From positions 1 through 8,141 of the forward strand of contig CAZCDO010000179.1 of the NCBI GenBank assembly GCA_964497135.1: DNA of 8,141 nt. Direction: 5' to 3'. A program made the position numbers and the translations under genes. Positions 1 to 5,078 of the stretch are shown here, in pieces (the stretch's first letter is position 1; each line of letters opens with the position of its first letter). Under the pieces are notes generated by a model. It was not told where the DNA came from. It did no database searches and worked only from the letters and a program-made list of their open reading frames with translations. This stretch comes from CAIJXV01 sp964497135 (lineage in GTDB: Bacteria > Verrucomicrobiota > Kiritimatiellia > CAIKKV01 > CAIJXV01).

Positions 1-17
1 GGCCGTCAATTTCGCCA

Positions 18-49
18 GGAGCAGAGGCGGCAGTGCACTGCCGCGCTCC
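18..49. repeat. Palindromic hairpin (REP-like)
   Basis: Bases 27-44 (GCGGCAGTGCACTGCCGC) form a perfect 18-bp palindrome. The pairing extends outward as GGAGC (18-22) with GCTCC (45-49), leaving a four-base bulge AGAG (23-26) on the left. A GC-rich stem of this kind is typical of dispersed intergenic palindromes, and it could also act as a transcription terminator stem for a gene to the left, although no T run follows. Only one copy lies in the window, so its repeat nature is inferred. Confidence 0.5.
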
Positions 50-124
50 AAAGGTGAAGGTAACCTGACCCCGTTTACCTCTCTTTGCGTTCCCAACTTC
101 GCTTGCTTTGCGTTAAAAGAATTT

Positions 125-148
125 CCCTATCCCCCCTACCCACCCCCC
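125..148 (-). other. Potential G-quadruplex motif on minus strand
   Basis: On the plus strand the C runs are 125-127 (3), 131-136 (6), 139-141 (3) and 143-148 (6). The complementary strand therefore has four G runs of at least three separated by loops of 1, 2 and 3 bases, which meets the usual G3+N1-7 pattern. It lies about 110 bases upstream of the ceramidase-like start. Whether it folds or has a role cannot be read from sequence. Confidence 0.45.
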
Positions 149-222
149 GCTATGCGGACTCCTCCGATGGAGGGGATCAATTTCCGAGTGGTCCCCTTGT
201 GAGTGGTGATCGAATTTTCGAA

Positions 223-251
223 TTGAAACAACTTTCAAATAAGCATAAAAA
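223..251 (+). promoter_or_regulatory. Possible promoter with inverted repeat for the ceramidase-like gene
   Basis: TTGAAA (223-228) followed after 17 bases by TAAAAA (246-251) is a weak sigma-70-like pair. It would give a very short leader before the start at 261, fitting the lack of a clear Shine-Dalgarno there. TTGAAA is also the left arm of a perfect inverted repeat, TTGAAA-caac-TTTCAA (223-238), which could be an operator. The tract is AT-rich, so chance matches are likely. Confidence 0.25.
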
Positions 252-260
252 AGAAAACCT

Positions 261-1664
261 ATGAAACACTCCCTGACAGCCGCCTTTCAATCGGTCGATA
301 TCACGCCCACCGACTCCCGTCGACTGGGTCGTCTGGGCATTAATATTCTCATCCCCACCCACGTCCATTGGCCCCTGTCGGCCCGCATCGCCCTGTTCGA
401 ACAGAATGGCCTGCGCCTGGCCATCTGTATCGCCGATTTGAATGTCATGCTCACCCCCTCCGCCACCGAACTCCGCCACGCCATCGCCCGCGGCGGAAAA
501 CTCCCGGTGGATCATGTGCTCTTCGGTTGGACCCATACCCATAATACCCCGACCGTCTGGCCCTGGCTGACCCAGGATCCCGACTTCACCTACCTCGATT
601 TTGTGGCGGAGAAGGTGGAAACCCTGGCCGCCCAGGCGTCCGCCGCGCTTCAGCCCTGCCGGTTGCGGGTGGGCCGGACTGAAGCCCCTTCGATTTCAAC
701 CAACCGCCGGCCCATTTATGCCACCCCGGACGGACGGCTCCAAGTCGGAACACATGGCCCCACCGACATCCCATCGTATGTCAGAATGGAAGGTCCGGAT
801 GAAAGTGAATTGCTGACCCTGCAAGCCTTTGCCAAAACCGGCGCCCCGCTCGGCGGCATCGTCAATTTCGCCATGCATCCCACCTGTACCTACAGCGAAA
901 CCCTTTTTTCCGCCGATTACCCCGGCCCCCTGCGCGCGCGCCTGGAAGAGCAACAAGGCGGCACCTGGCTCTACCTGAATGGCGCGGCGGGCAATCTCGC
1001 GCCAACCCCTTCGATCCTCCCCGGCCCGCCCATCACATCCGGTACCGAGCGAGCCGAGAAAATCGGCCTCATGCTCGCCGACCACGCCCTCCGCGCCGTG
1101 GCCCAGTCCGAGGACGTGACCGGTATCGGTTTGGGCGCCCAATTTGAAATCCTCTCCATTCCCCAGCGACCCCTGCCGTCCCACACCGTCGAAACCGCCC
1201 GCCACTTTCTTGAAACCCAGGCTCGCAAAGAATCTTGGGACGGCAATCTCTCCGATCAACTGTACGGATATGCCTACCATTTCCATCACCGGTCCCCGGC
1301 CGTGGATGACTGGCTGGCCCGCGACATTCTGGGCATGTGGGAATGGCGCCGGAGAGTCGGCGAACGGGAACTGCGCGAAGCGGTCCCCATCCAAACCTTT
1401 CACCTGGGGCCGGTGGGAGTCGCCGCATTTCCCTGCGAATTGTTCAACGAATTCAGCCGCGAACTCCGCGCCGCTTCCCCGTTCAAGCACACCCTGATCG
1501 CCCAAATGGCCAACGGTTGGCACGGCTATATTCCGCCCGTAGCCGCGTTCAAACACGGCGGTTACGAATGTTGTTTCGCTCTGCAAAGCCGCCTCATCCC
1601 CGAGGCCGGCGAACAACTGACCGCCGCCGCCCTCCGCCTTTTGTCGGGCCTTCCGGGTTCATGA
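261..1664 (+). CDS. Neutral/alkaline ceramidase-like protein (N-terminal domain only)
   Basis: This 467-residue protein resembles the N-terminal catalytic domain of neutral/alkaline non-lysosomal ceramidases, zinc amidases that split ceramide into sphingosine and fatty acid. Visible family signatures are GWTHTHNTP (89-97, matching the usual THTHSGP zinc-site motif), FAMHPT (203-208), LNGAAGNLAP (239-248), PCE (391-393) and NGWHGYIPP with GGYE near the end (418-436). Characterised ceramidases are about 650-750 residues with a C-terminal Ig-like domain, which is absent here. There is no signal peptide or membrane segment, so the protein looks cytoplasmic. Many bacterial members occur in organisms not known to make sphingolipids, so the true substrate is uncertain; another amide or a sugar-linked compound is possible. 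The ATG at 261 is the first in a good position, but no strong Shine-Dalgarno precedes it. The gene is separated from rex by 361 bases and probably belongs to another transcript. Confidence 0.8.
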   Translation: MKHSLTAAFQSVDITPTDSRRLGRLGINILIPTHVHWPLSARIALFEQNGLRLAICIADLNVMLTPSATELRHAIARGGKLPVDHVLFGWTHTHNTPTVWPWLTQDPDFTYLDFVAEKVETLAAQASAALQPCRLRVGRTEAPSISTNRRPIYATPDGRLQVGTHGPTDIPSYVRMEGPDESELLTLQAFAKTGAPLGGIVNFAMHPTCTYSETLFSADYPGPLRARLEEQQGGTWLYLNGAAGNLAPTPSILPGPPITSGTERAEKIGLMLADHALRAVAQSEDVTGIGLGAQFEILSIPQRPLPSHTVETARHFLETQARKESWDGNLSDQLYGYAYHFHHRSPAVDDWLARDILGMWEWRRRVGERELREAVPIQTFHLGPVGVAAFPCELFNEFSRELRAASPFKHTLIAQMANGWHGYIPPVAAFKHGGYECCFALQSRLIPEAGEQLTAAALRLLSGLPGS

Positions 1665-1710
1665 CGGGATTATTCATTGTTGCAAACACCTGCACTTGTG
1701 CATCTGGCAT

Positions 1711-1841
1711 CGACTAAGCGGTTGGACTAAGCGTAATCGACACAGTGTGGCGATGAAGTGTTGCTTCGCACTTCCAAGCCCAGACTCCAAACTCTTAGTC
1801 CCACACTTTGTCGGTTACGTTTAGTCGCCGCGCCTTAGTCG
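1711..1841. repeat. 131-bp imperfect inverted repeat (MITE-like or large hairpin)
   Basis: The left arm 1711-1750 and the reverse complement of the right arm 1801-1841 match at most positions: both begin CGACTAAG, share ACTAA-CGTAA-CGACA in the middle, and end AGTGTGG. The 50-base centre has its own hairpin, GAAGTG (1755-1760) with CACTTC (1769-1774). GACTAAG occurs at 1712 and 1725, and its reverse complement CTTAGTC at 1794 and 1834 (TTTAGTC at 1820), so alternative pairings exist, for example GGACTAAG 1724-1731 with CTTAGTCC 1794-1801. No clear target-site duplication is visible. It could be a miniature inverted-repeat element, a dispersed palindrome, or a terminator/insulator hairpin. Confidence 0.65.
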
Positions 1842-1930
1842 GATTGTCCATCCGGTTGAACCTGCACAAACATCATTGCCCCCCCGAGTTAAGGCTCAAT
1901 TTTTAATAGCGATTTTTTTCTTTATTCATA

Positions 1931-1948
1931 TTGACAAACTTTTAACGA
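1931..1948. promoter_or_regulatory. Candidate Rex operator overlapping the -35 box
   Basis: TTGACAAACTTTTAACGA fits the 18-bp Rex site pattern TTGTTAA-N4-TTAACAA at 11 of 14 defined positions (5 in the left arm, 6 in the right). It covers the -35 box, so bound Rex would block RNA polymerase. Rex autoregulation is common in the family. The two arms match each other at only 4 of 7 positions, so this is a suggestion rather than a firm site. Confidence 0.35.
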
Positions 1949-1959
1949 TTTGAAATAGT
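1931..1959 (+). promoter_or_regulatory. Probable sigma-70-type promoter of the rex-hyd operon
   Basis: A perfect -35 box TTGACA (1931-1936) is followed after 17 bases by AATAGT (1954-1959), four of six matches to TATAAT. TAGTAT (1956-1961), at 19 bases, is an alternative. Transcription would begin near 1966, giving a leader of about 60 bases before rex. The box lies in the most AT-rich part of the window, and no other gap in the operon is long enough to hold a promoter. Confidence 0.55.
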
Positions 1960-2025
1960 ATCAGCGTTTCCGATTATTCATGTTGTTTTATAGCGATTGT
2001 TTTCGCGATTAGAAAGGAGCTGACG

Positions 2026-2685
2026 ATGAGTGAACGGCCTTTGACGGTGATCCCGCAGCCCACCTTGAAACGGCTGGTGGTCTATCACCAGTGGCTCAAG
2101 CAACTGCAGGAACGCGGACGGGATGTCGTCTCCTGCACCCTCTTGGCCCGCGATTTCAAGCTGGATGCCACCCAGATCCGCAAGGACCTTGAAATCGCCG
2201 GGATCGCCGGCACCCCCCGGGTCGGCTATCGGATTGACTCGGTCATCGCCTCCATCGAAACCCTACTGGGCTGGACCAATGTCAACGACGCCTTCCTGGC
2301 CGGGGTCGGAAACCTGGGCGCGGCCCTTCTCGGTTACGAGCGCTTTACCCGGCAAGGCGTCAACATCATCGCCGCCTTCGATCTCGATCCTAAAAAAATC
2401 GGCACCAAAATCCATGGTAAACCGGTTTTCTCCCTGACCAAAATGGCGCCCCTCGCCCAACGCATGAAAATCAAAATCGGGATTTTAACCGTTCCGGGTC
2501 CGGCGGCCCAAACCGTGGCCGACCTCATGATTGCCGGGGGTATCGAAGCCATCTGGAATTTCGCCCCCACCGCCCTGCAGGTCCCGGAACCGATCGTGGT
2601 CGAATCCGTTTCCCTGGCCTCCAGTTTCGCCGTGCTTCTCAACCAACTCCAACACCAACGCAACAAAGCCACCCGAAAGGATTAA
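2026..2685 (+). CDS. rex: Redox-sensing transcriptional repressor Rex
   Basis: The 219-residue protein has the usual Rex length and layout. An N-terminal winged helix (about 1-85) carries PTLKRL near the start and the recognition-helix signature DATQIRKDLE (47-56), followed by GTPRVGY (62-68). A Rossmann NAD(H)-binding domain follows with GVGNLG (93-98), an acidic residue at the end of strand two (FDLD, 118-121) and GIEAIWNFAP (172-181). A C-terminal helix, which in known Rex proteins is swapped between subunits, ends the chain. Rex binds DNA when NAD+ dominates and lets go when NADH rises, controlling fermentation and hydrogenase genes. The ATG at 2026 is supported by AGAAAGGAG (2011-2019) six bases upstream. 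It lies only 2 bases before hydC and is surely co-transcribed, so it probably regulates this hydrogenase and itself. Confidence 0.95.
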   Translation: MSERPLTVIPQPTLKRLVVYHQWLKQLQERGRDVVSCTLLARDFKLDATQIRKDLEIAGIAGTPRVGYRIDSVIASIETLLGWTNVNDAFLAGVGNLGAALLGYERFTRQGVNIIAAFDLDPKKIGTKIHGKPVFSLTKMAPLAQRMKIKIGILTVPGPAAQTVADLMIAGGIEAIWNFAPTALQVPEPIVVESVSLASSFAVLLNQLQHQRNKATRKD

Positions 2686-2687
2686 GT

Positions 2688-3194
2688 ATGCCCCCCCCCG
2701 CCCCCAATCGATTTGATCGCGTGTGTAAAATTCTGGATGACCATTCCCGGAATCCGGCCCATCTGATCCCCATCCTCCAGGCCGTCCAAGAGGAATACCG
2801 CTATCTGCCCGAGGAGATCATGGTGTACGTGGCCACCTCTCTGGGTTTACCGCCGGCCCGGGTCTATGGAGTCGCCACCTTCTATTCGCATTTTGCCCTG
2901 GAACCCCGTGGCAAATATATCATCCGGCTTTGCGATGGAACCGCCTGCCATGTCAAGGCGTCCATCCCCATTCTGGAAGCACTCCAGCGGCGGCTGGACC
3001 TCAATCCCCAGCGCAAGACCACCCCCGATCTCCGGTTTACCCTGGAAACGGTCTCCTGCCTCGGCGCCTGCGGGTTGGCCCCGGTCCTGGTCATTAACGA
3101 TGAAGTCTATGGTCAAATGACGCCCGCCCGGGCGATTGAACTGGTCGAAGCTTTGATTGCCAAGGAGTCCCAACATGTCACCCCCCATGCCTGA
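2688..3194 (+). CDS. hydC: NADH-dependent [FeFe]-hydrogenase gamma subunit HydC (NuoE-like)
   Basis: The 168-residue protein matches the 24-kDa NuoE/HydC family of thioredoxin-fold [2Fe-2S] subunits. The helical N-terminus includes LIPILQAVQEEYRYLP (26-41) and VYGVATFYSHF (59-69). The cluster ligands are visible as C82-x4-C87 (CDGTAC) and C124-x3-C128 (CLGAC). In the HydABC complex this cluster sits next to HydB, near the FMN, and is thought to take part in electron transfer. The start at 2688 is supported by GAAAGGA (2675-2681), which lies inside the end of rex, suggesting translational coupling. Nine Cs directly follow the ATG (2691-2699). The 3' end overlaps hydB by 20 bases. A NuoE subunit of complex I or of formate dehydrogenase is excluded by the hydA neighbour. 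Confidence 0.92.
   Translation: MPPPAPNRFDRVCKILDDHSRNPAHLIPILQAVQEEYRYLPEEIMVYVATSLGLPPARVYGVATFYSHFALEPRGKYIIRLCDGTACHVKASIPILEALQRRLDLNPQRKTTPDLRFTLETVSCLGACGLAPVLVINDEVYGQMTPARAIELVEALIAKESQHVTPHA
3162..3167 (+). promoter_or_regulatory. Ribosome binding site that sets the hydB start
   Basis: AAGGAG lies 7 bases before the ATG at 3175 and inside the hydC coding region. An upstream in-frame TTG at 3157 would place this sequence within hydB itself and has no Shine-Dalgarno of its own, so 3175 is the better start. Confidence 0.8.
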
Positions 3195-5067
3195 TCTCGC
3201 CGCCCTGAAAAACCGCTATGACACCCACCGCCAACAGGTCCGCCGGCGGGTCTTGATCTGCGCCGGAACCGGTTGCATCGCCAATGGAGCGCTCAAGGTG
3301 TACGACCGCCTGACCGCCGTCACCCAGGCCGCCGGCCTGCCGGTGGCCATCGATCTGAAGGCCGAGGCACCCCACGATGCCACCCTCTTCTCCCAAAGCG
3401 GGTGCCAGGGCTTCTGCCAGATGGGACCCCTGGTCTCCATTGAGCCGGAAGGATTTCTGTTCCTGCGGGTCAAGCCGGAGGATGCGGAGGAGATCGTGGC
3501 GCAAACCCTCACCGCCGGACGCCCCGTGGAACGCCTGCTCTACCGGGAAGAATCCTCTGGCGAGACGCGCCAGGGAACCGGCGATATTCCCTTTTATGCC
3601 CGCCAGACCCGGGCCACCCTGAAAGCCTGCGGGCTGATCGATCCCGAAGATATCCGGGAATATATCGCCCACGGCGGATATGCGATGGCCCGCAAGGCCC
3701 AACTGGAGATGACCCCCGAAGCCGTGTGCAACCTCCTCGAGCAGGCGGGATTGCGGGGTCGGGGCGGCGGTGGATTCCCCACCGGCAAAAAATGGAATCT
3801 CACCCGCATTCAACCCGCCTCTCCCAAATATGTCATCTGCAATGGCGACGAAGGAGATCCCGGCGCCTTCATGGATCGGAGCGTGATGGAAGGCAACCCG
3901 CACAGCATCCTGGAAGGCATGATGATTGCCGCCCGGGCCATCGGCGCCGAGGAAGGCTTCATTTATGTCCGCGCCGAATATCCCCTGGCCGTCAAACGCA
4001 TCCGCCAGGCCATCCGGGATGCGGAAGCGCTCGGACTGCTCGGTCCCTCGCTGTGGGGCACTCCCCACGCGCTCAAACTCCAGGTTATGGAAGGCGCCGG
4101 CGCCTTCGTCTGCGGCGAAGAAACGGCGCTCATCGCCTCGATCGAAGGCAAGCGCGGAATGCCCTCGCCCAAGCCGCCCTTCCCGGCCCAGTCCGGGTTA
4201 TGGGGCAAACCCACGGTCATCAACAATGTCGAAACCCTCGCCACCGTGCCCTTGATCCTCGCCCAGGGCGTGGACGCGTATCGCTCGGTCGGAACCGACC
4301 GGTCTCCCGGCACCAAAACTTTCGCCCTGACCGGACATGTGGCCTATACCGGCCTGATCGAAGTGCCGTTCGGCACGACCTTGCGGAGTATCATCTATTC
4401 CATCGGCGGCGGAGTCACCGGCGCCACGGGACAGGTTGAACCCGACGCGTTCAAGGCCGTTCAAATCGGCGGCCCCTCCGGCGGGTGCCTGACCCCCTCG
4501 CACATGGATCTGCCGCTCGACTTCGATCAACTGAAATCGGTGGGCGCCATGGTGGGCTCCGGCGGGCTGGTGGTGATGAATCAGAATACCTGCATGGTCA
4601 GCGTGGCCCGGTTCTTCATGCAATTCACCCAGAACGAATCCTGCGGCAAATGCGTCCTCTGCCGGGAAGGCACCCGGCAAATGCTGGTGCTGCTCGACGA
4701 TATCATCGAAGGCCGTGCCACCGCCGAAACCCTGGACTTGCTCCAAACCCTGGCGAAGGCCGTTCAAGTGGGTTCGCTCTGCGGCCTGGGCAAAACCGCG
4801 CCGAACCCGGTTCTCTCCACCTTGCGCCAGTTCCGGGCGGAATATGAAGCGCACGTTTTCCATAAACGGTGCCCCGCGGGCCAGTGTAAGGCCCTCTGCC
4901 CGCCCACGATCACGACCGCCCTGTGTAAAGGCTGCACCGCCTGTGTCCGCAAATGTCCGGTCGGCGCCATCACCGGCGAGAAGAAACTGCCCCACCGAAT
5001 CGACCCGGAAAAGTGTATCCAGTGCGGCGCCTGCAAAACCGCCTGTAAATTCAACGCCATCAACTGA
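3175..5067 (+). CDS. hydB: NADH-dependent [FeFe]-hydrogenase beta subunit HydB (NuoF-like, NADH/FMN)
   Basis: The 630-residue flavoprotein subunit receives electrons from NADH. In order: an N-terminal thioredoxin-like [2Fe-2S] domain with C29-x4-C34 and C77-x3-C81; the NuoF core with the glycine-rich FMN/NADH site GRGGGGFPTGKKW (195-207), NGDEGDPGAF (223-232), CGEETALI (313-320) and INNVETLA (349-356); a SLBB-type segment (about 393-415); the NuoF [4Fe-4S] site ESCGKCVLC (C490, C493, C496) with C536; and a C-terminal ferredoxin domain with two [4Fe-4S] sites (C584, 587, 590, 594 and C614, 617, 620, 624). Between them, H560, H563, C566, C571 and C575 resemble the zinc-binding hinge described for Thermotoga HydB, an inference from spacing. 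The extra N- and C-terminal cluster domains distinguish hydrogenase HydB from NuoF of complex I. The stop overlaps the Shine-Dalgarno of hydA. Confidence 0.94.
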   Translation: MSPPMPDLAALKNRYDTHRQQVRRRVLICAGTGCIANGALKVYDRLTAVTQAAGLPVAIDLKAEAPHDATLFSQSGCQGFCQMGPLVSIEPEGFLFLRVKPEDAEEIVAQTLTAGRPVERLLYREESSGETRQGTGDIPFYARQTRATLKACGLIDPEDIREYIAHGGYAMARKAQLEMTPEAVCNLLEQAGLRGRGGGGFPTGKKWNLTRIQPASPKYVICNGDEGDPGAFMDRSVMEGNPHSILEGMMIAARAIGAEEGFIYVRAEYPLAVKRIRQAIRDAEALGLLGPSLWGTPHALKLQVMEGAGAFVCGEETALIASIEGKRGMPSPKPPFPAQSGLWGKPTVINNVETLATVPLILAQGVDAYRSVGTDRSPGTKTFALTGHVAYTGLIEVPFGTTLRSIIYSIGGGVTGATGQVEPDAFKAVQIGGPSGGCLTPSHMDLPLDFDQLKSVGAMVGSGGLVVMNQNTCMVSVARFFMQFTQNESCGKCVLCREGTRQMLVLLDDIIEGRATAETLDLLQTLAKAVQVGSLCGLGKTAPNPVLSTLRQFRAEYEAHVFHKRCPAGQCKALCPPTITTALCKGCTACVRKCPVGAITGEKKLPHRIDPEKCIQCGACKTACKFNAIN

Positions 5068-5078
5068 GGATCCCACCC

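Larger units (their letters stand above)
1..260. other. Intergenic region upstream of the ceramidase-like gene
   Basis: I see no convincing gene here. One plus-strand frame is open from base 2 to a stop at 199-201, but its translation is proline-rich, low in complexity and unlike any family I know, so I do not call it. The stretch holds a palindrome (27-44), a C-rich tract (125-148), a small hairpin with arms CTCCTCC and GGAGGGG (159-175, loop GAT, one G-U pair), and an AT-rich leader from about 205. The first 60 bases could be the tail of an upstream gene, but no frame shows recognisable protein sequence. Confidence 0.6.
1906..2004 (+). repeat. Paired direct repeats flanking the rex promoter
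   Basis: Two short motifs are each present twice in the same orientation. Motif A, ATAGCGATTTTTTTC (1906-1920), recurs as ATAGCGATTGTTTTC (1990-2004), 14 of 15 identical and 84 bases apart. Motif B, TTATTCATATTG (1922-1933), recurs as TTATTCATGTTG (1974-1985), 11 of 12 identical. The order is A-B-promoter-B-A. A third GCGATT lies at 2005-2010. They may be regulator binding sites or the relic of a local duplication; the AT-rich composition raises the chance of accidental similarity. Confidence 0.4.
1665..2025. other. Intergenic region between ceramidase-like gene and rex
   Basis: This 361-base stretch has no plausible gene. Its left half holds a large imperfect palindrome (1711-1841). Its right half, from about 1895, turns sharply AT-rich and carries the likely rex-hyd promoter and repeated motifs. 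A 12-base near-palindrome TGCACTTGTGCA (1691-1702) follows the ceramidase-like stop but has only a 5-bp stem and no T run, so I do not call a terminator. Confidence 0.75.

Noticed and set aside
2..201. Coding tail of an upstream gene
   Set aside because: The frame is open but runs through palindromic and C-rich DNA with no recognisable protein sequence.
696..1616. Long minus-strand open frame (306 codons) opposite the ceramidase-like gene
   Set aside because: The plus-strand frame has clear family motifs; the minus frame is glycine-rich with no recognisable domain and is a by-product of GC-rich codon use.
1691..1702. Terminator after the ceramidase-like gene (TGCACTTGTGCA)
   Set aside because: The stem is only 5 bp with a 2-base loop and no T run follows.
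1711..1841. Integron attC site
   Set aside because: GTTGGAC at 1721 fits the GTTRRRY core, but no matching RYYYAAC core lies at the proper distance and orientation, and no cassette or integrase is present.
3157..3174. TTG start for hydB at 3157
   Set aside because: It lacks a Shine-Dalgarno, and the AAGGAG that follows it is ideally spaced for the ATG at 3175.
3178..5076. Two long minus-strand open frames (about 290 codons each) opposite hydB
   Set aside because: Both lie entirely under a gene with full NuoF signatures and show no protein family features of their own.
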